64,000 nucleotides of DNA from Hyphomicrobiales bacterium (GTDB lineage Bacteria; Pseudomonadota; Alphaproteobacteria; Rhizobiales; Rhizobiaceae): the NCBI GenBank assembly GCA_900470805.1, contig UCCA01000030.1, forward strand, positions 1 to 64,000, in the 5' to 3' direction. The position numbers and the translations under genes are program-made. Positions 7,765 through 15,538 of the stretch are shown piece after piece; positions within the stretch are counted from its first letter, which is position 1, and every line of letters starts with the position of its first letter. The notes below the pieces were generated by a model. The model saw nothing but the letters and a program-made list of their open reading frames with translations. It did no database searches and was not told the DNA's origin.

Positions 7765-7995
7765 ATGACGCGGTTCATGATCGTCTGCATTTCTGTTGCC
7801 AGCATGCTGTCTTTTACCACCATATCGGAGGCCGCGGGTGAGATACCTGTCGTCACCACGCAACCAACGATGAACTCATTGAAACCCGGACAATCAGTGT
7901 TCTACGATGACAAGAAGTGCCCGGCCGGACAGATCGCGAAATACAGCAAGGCGCAGAGGCGTGCCCAGATCACCCGGAAATGCATGCGCCCGTAG
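7765..7995 (+). CDS. Small secreted protein, DUF6719-like
   Basis: The 76-residue protein starts with a signal peptide (residues 1-23, cleavage near SEAAG). The mature part contains LKPGQSVFYDDKKCPAGQIAKYS and ends RKCMRP, so it has two cysteines able to form a disulfide in the periplasm. The pattern of a KCPAGQI motif with a C-terminal basic Cys resembles small rhizobial secreted proteins of the DUF6719 type; I assign that only tentatively. The ATG follows GGGAGTGGGAAC. It is a single gene with no functional clue. Confidence 0.7.
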   Translation: MTRFMIVCISVASMLSFTTISEAAGEIPVVTTQPTMNSLKPGQSVFYDDKKCPAGQIAKYSKAQRRAQITRKCMRP

Positions 7996-8101
7996 GGCGG
8001 CATCTGCAGCGACCATGACAATGTTAAAATTTGAGTGGCGCGCCCAATCATATCGAAAGTCTTCCGACATATAGTGAAAACTATCTGTTTGGAGGGCAGT
8101 C

Positions 8102-9259
8102 ATGGTTCTGGATCTGCGGACGATCTATGTGGTCTCCGCCTTGACCCTTCTTGTGCTGGGTAGCGTGCATCTGGCGACCTTCGCTACCGGGCGCTTCGGC
8201 CGCTGGCCGGCATGGTGGGGCGCCAGCTATATCGTGCTTGGCACAGGGACGGTTCTGGTTTGCCTGCGCGATATCGTTCCCTATTCGGTGTCGATCCAGG
8301 CCGGCAACGTGCTGACCATCGCCGGCTACCTGCTTTCGTTCTTCGCCATCCGCGTCCTTGCCGATCGGCCGGTCTCGCGCCGATCCTGCCTGCTCACCAT
8401 CGTCTGCCTCAGTCTGCCGGTGCTGGTCCTGCCCACCGGTGCCGTGGCGGTGTCGGCGCGGCTGTTTTATATCTCGGCGGTCTGCTGTCTCTGCGATCTC
8501 GCCGTCTTGCGCGAAGGCATCGGCATCTATCGGCGCGAGAGGCTGTTTTCGGCCGGCCTGCTGGCGTGGCTCTATCTGCCCACCGCGGCACTGTTCCTGG
8601 TGCGCGCCGTGATGGCGGCCACGGGCGAGATCGGCGGTCCCGATCCCTACGGCACGACCATGGTTCACAGCTGGATGGCATCGACCGGGGTGATTTTCCT
8701 GGCGCTCCGCAGCATGCTGATCGTGCTGATGGCGGCGGAACGCAGCAGGGGCGAACTGGTCGCGCAGGCGCATCACGATCCGCTGACCGGCGCGCTCAAC
8801 CGTGGCGGCCTGGCGCAGCGCCTGCCGTTGCGCGACGCGCAGTCGGTGGCGCTCCTGATCGTGGATATCGACCACTTCAAGCAGTTGAACGACCAGTTCG
8901 GCCATGCCGCCGGTGACGTGGTCTTGAAGCTGTTCGCCACCGCCGCGCGCGGCGTGCTGCGGCCGGACGACCTGCTGTCGCGGCACGGGGGCGACGAATT
9001 CATCGTGCTGTTGAAGGATGTGAGCGAGGACGGCGCCATTGCGGTGGCCGAACGGATGCGGGCGGCCTTTACCGATATCGTCTCCCGTCATCAGGGACCG
9101 GATGTGGCCCCGACGCTCAGCATCGGCGTGGCAATCGGCGGCAGCGCCAGCGCCGACTTCGAAACGTTGCTGGCGCGGGCCGATGCGGCGCTCTACGCGT
9201 CCAAACGAATGGGCCGCGACCGTGTCGAAGCATCGGCCGATCGCGAACAGGCGGCCTGA
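8102..9259 (+). CDS. Membrane-bound diguanylate cyclase (GGDEF)
   Basis: The 385-residue protein has six or so transmembrane helices in residues 5-215 and a C-terminal GGDEF domain (residues about 225-380). The active-site GGDEF is intact at residues 296-300, and an RPDD inhibitory-site motif (RxxD) sits five residues before it, so product feedback by c-di-GMP is predicted. It makes c-di-GMP from two GTP. No EAL domain is present. The start follows GGAGGGCAGTC. The membrane region may sense an unknown signal; nothing nearby identifies it. Confidence 0.93.
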   Translation: MVLDLRTIYVVSALTLLVLGSVHLATFATGRFGRWPAWWGASYIVLGTGTVLVCLRDIVPYSVSIQAGNVLTIAGYLLSFFAIRVLADRPVSRRSCLLTIVCLSLPVLVLPTGAVAVSARLFYISAVCCLCDLAVLREGIGIYRRERLFSAGLLAWLYLPTAALFLVRAVMAATGEIGGPDPYGTTMVHSWMASTGVIFLALRSMLIVLMAAERSRGELVAQAHHDPLTGALNRGGLAQRLPLRDAQSVALLIVDIDHFKQLNDQFGHAAGDVVLKLFATAARGVLRPDDLLSRHGGDEFIVLLKDVSEDGAIAVAERMRAAFTDIVSRHQGPDVAPTLSIGVAIGGSASADFETLLARADAALYASKRMGRDRVEASADREQAA

Positions 9260-9263
9260 GCTT

Positions 9264-10076
9264 TCAGATGTTCTGGTCCATGGTCTCGGCCGGTATCTCG
9301 TCGGCCGGGTGAATGCGGACGACCGTTGCAGGAACGCCGGCGACGGTGCAGTGGGCCGGAACCGCCTTGACCACGACGCTGCCGGCCGCGACCTTGCTGA
9401 AGGCGCCGATCTCGATATTTCCGAGGATCTTGGCGCCGGCGCCGATCATGACGCCGCGGCGGATCTTCGGATGGCGGTCGCCGCTTTCCTTGCCGGTGCC
9501 ACCAAGCGTGACGTTCTGCAGGATAGATACTTCGTCCTCGATGACGGCGGTTTCGCCGATGACGATGCCGGAGCCGTGGTCGAGCATGATGCCGGCGCCG
9601 ATCTTCGCGGCTGGATGTATGTCAGGGCCGAAGACGAGAGAGGCAAGGTTGGCGAGCCAGCTGGCGATCTCGATGCGGCCGTCGTTCCACAGCGCGTGCG
9701 CAATGCGGTGCATCTGCAGGGCATGAAAGCCCTTGAGGTTCATCAGCGCGTGCAGATAGGTGGTGCAGGCCGGATCGCGCTGGCGCACCGCCATCAGATC
9801 GGCCTCGACGCTGGCGAGAATCTCGGTGGTCAGCGTGCCGGAGAGAAGCGCAATGAGACCCGCTGGATCGACCTCGGCCAGCGACAGGCGGGCGGTCAGC
9901 ACGCGGGCGATGATCGCGGCATTGCTGTCGGCGTCGATCACCTGCGAGCGCAGCAACGGCCGCAGCACCGGTTCGCGCTCGGCCAGCGCCATGGCCTCGG
10001 CGCCGATCACCAGCCATGCGGAGGCATCGTTGGCGGCTTGGGTCTCGGACATGGCGTTTGCCAGGGATGATGACAT
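9264..10076 (-). CDS. cysE: Serine O-acetyltransferase
   Basis: The 270-residue protein has the N-terminal helical SATase domain (residues about 10-140) and a left-handed parallel beta-helix of hexapeptide repeats. Conserved signatures are DIHPAAKIGAGIMLDHGSGI and IGETAVIEDEVSILQNVTLG, with the HPKI stretch and GAKILGNIEIG. It transfers acetyl from acetyl-CoA to L-serine, the first committed step of cysteine synthesis. The ATG at 10076 follows AAAGGAACAGC. The C-terminal tail ends near DQNI, compatible with the tail that docks into O-acetylserine sulfhydrylase. No cysK is adjacent. Confidence 0.95.
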   Translation of the reverse strand: MSSSLANAMSETQAANDASAWLVIGAEAMALAEREPVLRPLLRSQVIDADSNAAIIARVLTARLSLAEVDPAGLIALLSGTLTTEILASVEADLMAVRQRDPACTTYLHALMNLKGFHALQMHRIAHALWNDGRIEIASWLANLASLVFGPDIHPAAKIGAGIMLDHGSGIVIGETAVIEDEVSILQNVTLGGTGKESGDRHPKIRRGVMIGAGAKILGNIEIGAFSKVAAGSVVVKAVPAHCTVAGVPATVVRIHPADEIPAETMDQNI

Positions 10077-10162
10077 GCTGTTCCTTTATCCCGGTCGGGC
10101 GGCGCTGGCAATGTCGCTCGAGATCCGGCGTGCCAGCGGTGGGCCGGTGGACCGATCTGGGT

Positions 10163-10915
10163 TCAGCGGGAGGAGAGATAGGCGGTCCAGTCCCTGGGGC
10201 GCTCCCAGTAGTAGAGCATGTCGGGTTCTCGCTCCTCGTTGCGGGCGCCGTCCGTCTGCCGCTCGGCCATGAAGCCGTGCCGCTCACAGAAGCGGCGGGC
10301 TGGCATGTTGCGCTGGAAGGTCCACAGCCTGATCTCGTCCATCGCTTCCTGGGCGCGGTAGATGAAGAGCGAGCCGATGCCGCGCGACTAGAGCCTTTCC
10401 GGGTTAAATTGAACCATTCTGTTGGCTCAAACGGAGTCGGATGGTCGCCCGGCCGGCGCGCGTCGTAGCCAAAGCATACGGCCAAGCCGGCCGGGCGATC
10501 AGGCGGCCCGTTTCAGCCAATCCCGAAGGGGCCGGGCACCTTTCCGCCAGGCTCAAAGGCGATCGGCTCGGACGTACCTGGGGGTATGCCCTTCGCCAAT
10601 CGCCTTTGCCCTGACGAAAACCTGCTCCGGCAGAATGATTCAATTTAACCCGGAAAGGCTCTAATGGTCGGGAAGCACGTAGAGCTGCTCGATCCAGCCC
10701 TTGCGATAGGCGATGACGCCGACCAGCTCATCGCCGGCGAGTGCGCCGACAATGGTACAGGTCGGCAGCAGCTGCATGCGCCAGTAGGTCTCGTCGTCCC
10801 ACAGCGAATGCACGTCGCGCAGGCCGGGCAGCCGGTGCCACAGCGCGATGCGCCGCAGCTTGGCTGCATCCAGCATGTGGCCGGCTTCAAGCGATATGGT
10901 CGTGATCGATCCCAT
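10163..10915 (-). pseudogene. GNAT acetyltransferase gene split by an inserted element
   Basis: The first part (10915 down to 10664) encodes an 84-residue N-terminal half starting MGSITTISLEAGHML and ending WIEQLYVLPDH. After the inserted element, the same frame resumes at about 10388 with SRGIGSLFIYRAQEAMDEI and runs to a stop at 10163-10165, giving GNAT motif A (Q/SRGIGS) and motif B (ARRFCERHGF). Joined, the halves make a normal-length GNAT of about 160 residues. A TAG stop lies at the junction. The gene starts 16 bp after the WD40 gene and is the last member of the CobW operon. A stable full-length product is not expected. Confidence 0.85.
10389..10663. mobile_element. 271-bp MITE-like element with 31-bp terminal inverted repeats
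   Basis: Left end GAGCCTTTCCGGGTTAAATT starts at 10391; the inverted copy ends at 10661, matching 30 of 31 bases. Both ends are flanked by TA (10389-10390 and 10662-10663), as expected from insertion at a TA dinucleotide like IS630/Tc1-type transposition. Internal inverted repeats (TCGCCCGGCCGG at 10445 with its complement at 10487; CAAAGGCGAT at 10554 with 10599) give a multi-stem structure. No transposase is encoded; a 79-codon open frame spans it end to end on the minus strand but has no recognisable product. It interrupts a GNAT gene. Confidence 0.85.
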
Positions 10916-10931
10916 ACCGCTCGTTCTCCGA

Positions 10932-11921
10932 TCAGGCGGCGATGTCGACGACGCCGCAGTCGCCGGCTTCGGAGGCGAAGGCCAGCAGCTTGCCGTTCTT
11001 GCTCCAGCTCATCGCCGATATGGCGCCCTTGCCGGGACGGCGCAGCAGCGCCTCCTTGTTGTCGGCAAGGCGTACGGCAAGGATCATGCCGTCGATGAAG
11101 CCGATGGCGAGGATGTCCTCGGCCGGGTGGAACTTGACCGAGGTGGCCATGATGTTGGCGCGGGTGCCGAGCTCGAGCGGGGCCTTGCCCATCGGGCCGT
11201 CCTTGCCGGAGAAGGGCCAGACGATGGCGGCCGGCGCGCCTGACGATGCCAGCCACTTGCCCTTGGCCGACCAGGACAGCGACTTGACCTTGGCGGGGTA
11301 GCCGGTCATGCGCATGTGGCGGGCCTCGGAGCCGGGCTTGATGTCTAGCTTCCAGCCGTGCAGGGCATTTTCCTGCATCATGGTCACGAGGAAATTGCCG
11401 TCGGGCGAGAAGGTGACGCCGGTGTGGGCGCCCTTCCATTCGAGATCGACGGGCTTGGAATCGGCCGCGACCCAATGCAGCGACACGCCGTTGTAACGCG
11501 CGGCGGCAATGCGCATGCCCTTCGGCGCGAAGGCGAGGCCCTCGACGGTGCGCTCCTCGGTGAATTCGCGTGTGGTGCCGTCGGCGAGGCGGACGATGGC
11601 GCTCTTGCCGTAGGAATAGGCGATGGCGCCCTGCGGGCCGGCGGCCAGCTGGGCGATCCACTTGCGCGGCGCATGCGCTAGCTCGGCGACGCTGCCATCG
11701 GCCGATATGCGCAGGACCTTGCCGTCCTCGCCGCCGGAGATCAGGCTTTCGCTATAGGGATCGCGGATGCAGGTGAGCATGCCCTGATGGGCTTCAGTCA
11801 CTTTTTCCGAGCCGTCCAGCCGATGAAAGGTGCCGGTGGCGCTGGCGAAGAAGGGGACGTCACCTAAAAATTCGACGGCCAGTATATGGCCGTCGAGGTC
11901 GAACGGGGCAACAGTCGGCAT
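10932..11921 (-). CDS. WD40 repeat protein of the CobW operon
   Basis: The 329-residue protein is a beta-propeller with several WD-type blades, for example LDGHILAVEFLGD at the start, HTGVTFSPDGNFLVTMM in the middle and GAISAMSWSKNGKLLAFASE near the end. The start at 11921 overlaps the CobW stop (TGATG), so the two are translationally coupled; an in-frame ATG 18 bp further upstream lies inside the CobW gene. No catalytic motif is seen, and a scaffold or metal-homeostasis partner role is plausible. WD40 proteins next to COG0523 GTPases recur in rhizobia as far as I recall, with unknown function. Confidence 0.85.
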   Translation of the reverse strand: MPTVAPFDLDGHILAVEFLGDVPFFASATGTFHRLDGSEKVTEAHQGMLTCIRDPYSESLISGGEDGKVLRISADGSVAELAHAPRKWIAQLAAGPQGAIAYSYGKSAIVRLADGTTREFTEERTVEGLAFAPKGMRIAAARYNGVSLHWVAADSKPVDLEWKGAHTGVTFSPDGNFLVTMMQENALHGWKLDIKPGSEARHMRMTGYPAKVKSLSWSAKGKWLASSGAPAAIVWPFSGKDGPMGKAPLELGTRANIMATSVKFHPAEDILAIGFIDGMILAVRLADNKEALLRRPGKGAISAMSWSKNGKLLAFASEAGDCGVVDIAA

Positions 11922-13060
11922 CAGGCAGACGCCTCGCATGCCTTGAAGGAGGCTTCGAGCTTTTCACGGTCGAGTTCTCGACCAATGAAGACGAGACGGG
12001 TCTCGTGCTTCTCGCCATCCTTCCAGGCGCGCTGGTGATCGCCCTCGATGATCATGTGGACGCCTTGGACGACATAACGCTCGGGATCGTCCTTGAAGGC
12101 GATGATGCCCTTGAGGCGCAGGATGTTTGGGCCCTGGGTCTGGGTGATCTTCTGGATCCAGGGGAAAAAGCGATCAGCGATCATCTCGCCGCCGCGCAGC
12201 GAAACCGACTGCACCGTCACGTCATGGATCGGCGAGACGGCGCCGTGGTGATGGTGGTCGTGCCCGTGATGGTCATGCCCGTGGTCGTGATCATGGTGGT
12301 GATGTTCATGATGCTCATGGCCGTGATCGTGCGCGTGATGGTCGTGGCTGTGGTCGTGATCGCAATCGGGGCCGCAGACATGGTCGTCGTGATCGTGATC
12401 GAGGAAGTGCGGATCGTTTTCCAGCGCGCGCTCGAGATTGAAGGCGCCCTGATCGAGCACGCGGGCGAGATCGATGCCGGAGCGGCTGGTCTTGTAGACG
12501 CGGGCCGACGGGTTGATGGCGCGCACGACATCCTCGATCACGGCCAGTTCTTCGGGGGTGACGAGGTCGGTCTTGTTGATCAGCACGACGTCGGCGAAGG
12601 CGATCTGGTCTTCGGCTTCGCGGCTGTCCTTGAGGCGCAGCGGCAGATGCTTGGCATCAACCAGCGCGATGACGGCATCGAGCTCGGTCTTGGCACGGAC
12701 GTCGTCATCCATGAAGAAGGTCTGGGCGACGGGAACCGGATCGGCAAGGCCCGTGGTCTCGACGATGATGCCATCGAAGCGGCCGGGGCGGCGCATCAGG
12801 CCCTCGACGACACGGATCAGGTCGCCGCGCACCGTGCAGCAGACGCAGCCATTGTTCATCTCGTAGATCTCTTCGTCGGATTCGACGATCAGGTCGTTGT
12901 CGATGCCGATTTCGCCGAACTCGTTGACGATGACCGCGTATTTCTTGCCATGCGCTTCCGTCAGGATGCGGTTCAACAGCGTCGTCTTACCCGCGCCGAG
13001 ATAGCCGGTAAGAACGGTGACGGGGATGGGCTTCGGCTGGGTCTGGAGTGCGTCGGTCAT
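11921..13060 (-). CDS. CobW/COG0523 GTPase, putative zinc metallochaperone
   Basis: The 379-residue protein is a G3E GTPase with P-loop GYLGAGKTTLLN (residues 19-30), metal-binding CVCC (residues 72-75) and NKTD guanine specificity motif. Between the GTPase and C-terminal CobW_C domains is a His/Asp-rich tract (about residues 215-265, more than 20 histidines), typical of zinc-handling ZigA/YeiR-type members. Proteins of this group deliver Zn2+ to targets under zinc limitation. A Zur-box-like palindrome lies about 100 bp upstream. The operon continues with a WD40 protein and a broken GNAT gene. Zinc rather than cobalt is inferred from the His tract and the operator. Confidence 0.88.
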   Translation of the reverse strand: MTDALQTQPKPIPVTVLTGYLGAGKTTLLNRILTEAHGKKYAVIVNEFGEIGIDNDLIVESDEEIYEMNNGCVCCTVRGDLIRVVEGLMRRPGRFDGIIVETTGLADPVPVAQTFFMDDDVRAKTELDAVIALVDAKHLPLRLKDSREAEDQIAFADVVLINKTDLVTPEELAVIEDVVRAINPSARVYKTSRSGIDLARVLDQGAFNLERALENDPHFLDHDHDDHVCGPDCDHDHSHDHHAHDHGHEHHEHHHHDHDHGHDHHGHDHHHHGAVSPIHDVTVQSVSLRGGEMIADRFFPWIQKITQTQGPNILRLKGIIAFKDDPERYVVQGVHMIIEGDHQRAWKDGEKHETRLVFIGRELDREKLEASFKACEASA

Positions 13061-13159
13061 GAGAACCTCGATACATGGGGGCTTGCCCGCGGACGTGCGC
13101 CCCGGGCCTTGAAATTCGTCGTCTCATATAAGGGGTGCGGCGCGGCAGTTCAAAGGGTT

Positions 13160-13184
13160 TCGTATGTTATAAGATCACATTAGG
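13160..13184 (-). promoter_or_regulatory. Candidate Zur box for the CobW operon
   Basis: On the minus strand the sequence CTAATGTGATCTTATAACAT contains ATGTGATC and TATAACAT, an imperfect inverted repeat matching 6 of 8 positions per half. This resembles the alphaproteobacterial Zur operator (ATGTTATANTATAACAT). It lies about 100 bp before the CobW start and overlaps the end of the vapC gene. A zinc-responsive repressor is the inferred ligand; no zur gene lies in the window. Confidence 0.6.
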
Positions 13185-13578
13185 GCGCAGGGCGAGGAAT
13201 CACGGATTTCACGTCTGTCTTGGCGAAGTCATTGCCGATGTAGAGAAGCGGGCAGTCGAACTCCTTCGCCGTTGCATAAGCAAAGCAATCGCCAAAGTTC
13301 AGGGATGCGGGATGAAAGCCCTTGCCCCATCCAGAATAAATATCAGACACAAACCGTGCCCTGCTGTCGGTTACCGGTATAACCTCACCGATTGACGCTT
13401 TGAGGATATCGAGCAATTCCGGTAAACGGTTTGCCCGAAGCGCCACAATCTGAGCTTCCGCGAGCGTACCCGCAGAGATGATTACCTTGGAAACGCTCGC
13501 CATCGCCTTCGAGCAGACGTAGGCGCTTTCCTCATCCTTGACGATTGCGATCAACGCTGATGTATCGACCGCGATCAT
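13180..13578 (-). CDS. vapC: VapC-type PIN domain ribonuclease toxin
   Basis: This 132-residue PIN protein begins MIAVDTSALIAIVKDE, with the first metal-binding Asp at residue 5. Further acidic residues follow in the expected spacing (VTDSRARFVSDIY, LNFGDCFAYATA). VapC toxins are Mg2+-dependent RNases acting on tRNA or rRNA. The ATG overlaps the antitoxin stop by 4 bp (13575-13578). Its end overlaps the probable Zur site of the next operon. Confidence 0.88.
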   Translation of the reverse strand: MIAVDTSALIAIVKDEESAYVCSKAMASVSKVIISAGTLAEAQIVALRANRLPELLDILKASIGEVIPVTDSRARFVSDIYSGWGKGFHPASLNFGDCFAYATAKEFDCPLLYIGNDFAKTDVKSVIPRPAP

Positions 13579-13841
13579 CCTGGCAATCCGTCTTCGTCAT
13601 AGAGAAAATCTTGGCTGTGAGCGGCGTCAGTGTCGAAATTTGCCGGACCTTTTTCGCGCCCTCGCTGCCTCACTCTATCAAACACCGCCATCCTTTCTTC
13701 GGGGGGCAATGGCGATCTAGCGATCGGCACAAGTTGGAGAGAAGGCTCTCCTTCCTCGGTCAGAATAACTTCAACACCGTCCTGTGCCAGCTTGGCAATA
13801 CGCGGAAATTCGCCTTCTGCTTCCTTGATAGAAATGCGCAT
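13575..13841 (-). CDS. vapB: VapB/Phd-type antitoxin
   Basis: The 88-residue protein begins MRISIKEAEGEFPRIAKLAQ and has the VILTEEGEPSLQLVP strand typical of the Phd/YefM DNA-binding fold. The C-terminal half is charged and likely to bind the PIN toxin. AGGAGG lies 6 bp before the ATG at 13841. It is the first gene of a vapBC operon with 4-bp overlap; autorepression through a promoter in 13842-13913 is expected for this family. Confidence 0.85.
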   Translation of the reverse strand: MRISIKEAEGEFPRIAKLAQDGVEVILTEEGEPSLQLVPIARSPLPPEERMAVFDRVRQRGREKGPANFDTDAAHSQDFLYDEDGLPG

Positions 13842-13913
13842 GCGGGCCTCCTGTCTGAGCCAATGCGAACACTACCAATATGATCAAAACGCCGAGCCGA
13901 TACAAGCAACCCG

Positions 13914-14705
13914 CTACCGCAGCGTTTCCACATCGAACGCGTCCACATCCTCCAGCAATTCCACCAGCCCGGCCACCGCATGCGCGATCAGCGTCTCGCC
14001 CTTTTCGGCCGTCGCCTTCGCCGCATTTCCGGCGACGCCTTGGTCGTTGAGATCGGACATTTTCCAGCCGAAGGCGTGCGGGCCGTAGGCGCGCAGGTGC
14101 TTGTAGCGGGCGGCGAAGTCCGATTGGCGAGAGGGGAAGTTTGCGGCTTTCGCCATATCCACCTTGTCTGGATGCAGCGCCAGCATGACAGAGGTTTCGA
14201 TATCGCCGCCGTGGATGTCGATGGCCTTTTCCTCCGGCGAGATGACGCCATCAGGCAGGCCGAAGCGGGTCCAGCTGGTGGCGACGACGAGCATGCCGAA
14301 GCGGATGCGGGCCTCGGTAGCGACGATGGTCAGCAGTGGCGAATTGCCGCCATGGGCGTTGAGCAGCACCAGCTTGCGGATGCCTTGGTGCGACAGATAC
14401 TCGGCAATGCCGAGCCAGCGCTCGATGGCCTCGCCATAGCCCAGCGTTTGCGTGCCTGTCACATCCATGTGCTCGATTGAATAGCCAACCGATTCGGTGG
14501 CCATGAAGGTCACCGGCAGGGTCTTCGGCAGGTGCGTCCTGAGCCTGCTAACGATGCCTTCGGCGATCAGCGTATCGGTGTCGAAGGGCAGATGCGGGCC
14601 GTGCTGCTCATGGGCGCCGAGCGGCAGGACGGCGATCCAGTGGCGGCGCTCAGTGGGCGAAAGCGCGGGATCGTTATCCGCGAAGTCGGTGGCAGGGGCA
14701 ATCAT
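13914..14705 (-). CDS. Creatininase family protein (metal-dependent amidohydrolase)
   Basis: This 263-residue protein carries the creatininase fold. LPLGAHEQHGPHLPFDTD near residue 30 supplies the E-x-H-G and Asp metal ligands, NAHGGNSP near residue 115 the second cluster, and DIHGGDIETS near 164 the remaining ligands. Family members hydrolyse creatinine or act on related cyclic amides, including formamides in the riboflavin pathway (FAPy deformylase). The substrate cannot be fixed. No creatinase gene is adjacent, although sarcosine oxidase lies 15 kb away. It is monocistronic by position. Confidence 0.85.
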   Translation of the reverse strand: MIAPATDFADNDPALSPTERRHWIAVLPLGAHEQHGPHLPFDTDTLIAEGIVSRLRTHLPKTLPVTFMATESVGYSIEHMDVTGTQTLGYGEAIERWLGIAEYLSHQGIRKLVLLNAHGGNSPLLTIVATEARIRFGMLVVATSWTRFGLPDGVISPEEKAIDIHGGDIETSVMLALHPDKVDMAKAANFPSRQSDFAARYKHLRAYGPHAFGWKMSDLNDQGVAGNAAKATAEKGETLIAHAVAGLVELLEDVDAFDVETLR

Positions 14706-14888
14706 CCGGTCAACGCCTCTTGTTTATGACGAGATCATGCGCAATGTCATAACGCAATGTTCTCAATGCTTAACGCATAAGCCCTTAAACCGAAACGGAT
14801 TTGAGGGCGGGCTTGGGCGCCGACGAAACTGATGCCGTGCTTCGGGCCTCTCCCGGTTGCGCGGCGCGGCAAGATCAAAGGGATGGCG

Positions 14889-15401
14889 ATGGGTAAGAAG
14901 CACAAGGACGGCAAGAAGCAGAAGTCGAAGAAGAAGGACCAGACCGAATATACGGTGGTCGATCTTTCGCCGGCTTTGACGCAGGCCGCCCGCTCGATGC
15001 GTACCGTTCTCTCCCGCAACCTGCTGGAGAGCGGGCTCTATGCCGGTCAGGACGGCGTCATCACCTCGCTGGCCGAAACCGACGGCATGACCGCCGGCGC
15101 GCTGGCGCAGAAGCTCGGCGTCAAGGCGCCGACGATGACGCGCACCATCGGTCGCATGGAAGCGCAGGGGTTCCTTGAGCGCAAGGCCGATGCCGACGAT
15201 GCGCGGCTGACCAAGGTCTATCTCACCGATCTCGGTCGTGGCAGCGTTGAAGCGATCGAGCAGGCGGCGTCCGCCTGCGACAGGCTGGCGACGCTCGATT
15301 TTTCCGAGAAGGAAATCCGCAACCTCGTGCGGCTGCTGAAGGCGATCGACGGCAACCTGCAGGCGGAGGCCATCCCGCTCGATGAGCCGGATGAAATCTG
15401 A
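14889..15401 (+). CDS. MarR family transcriptional regulator with Lys-rich N-terminus
   Basis: The 170-residue protein has a winged helix domain (residues about 30-150): MTAGALAQKLGVKAPTMTRTIGRMEAQGFLERKADADDARLTKVYLT contains the recognition helix and the wing DxRxxxVxLT. The start at ATG 14889 follows AAAGGG by seven bases; an ATG two codons upstream is less well placed. Residues 2-17 are mostly Lys (GKKHKDGKKQKSKKKD), an unusual basic extension that may add non-specific DNA contact. It is divergent from the creatininase gene, a plausible target. Confidence 0.85.
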   Translation: MGKKHKDGKKQKSKKKDQTEYTVVDLSPALTQAARSMRTVLSRNLLESGLYAGQDGVITSLAETDGMTAGALAQKLGVKAPTMTRTIGRMEAQGFLERKADADDARLTKVYLTDLGRGSVEAIEQAASACDRLATLDFSEKEIRNLVRLLKAIDGNLQAEAIPLDEPDEI

Positions 15402-15538
15402 CAGTTTTGTGAATTTAGAAATTGCCTGCTCTGGTTTAATCTTTTAATTAAATATTTTAACGACGCCTGGTCCACGACGGTCGGGCGCAAAAAAATCGTC
15501 GCGCGTTGCGTTGGCCCGCGCGTTGCCGGGGAGAAGAC

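Noticed and set aside
10404..10643. 79-codon frame inside the mobile element
   Set aside because: It is a by-product of the element's length and GC content; it was not listed as a gene, although translation cannot be excluded.
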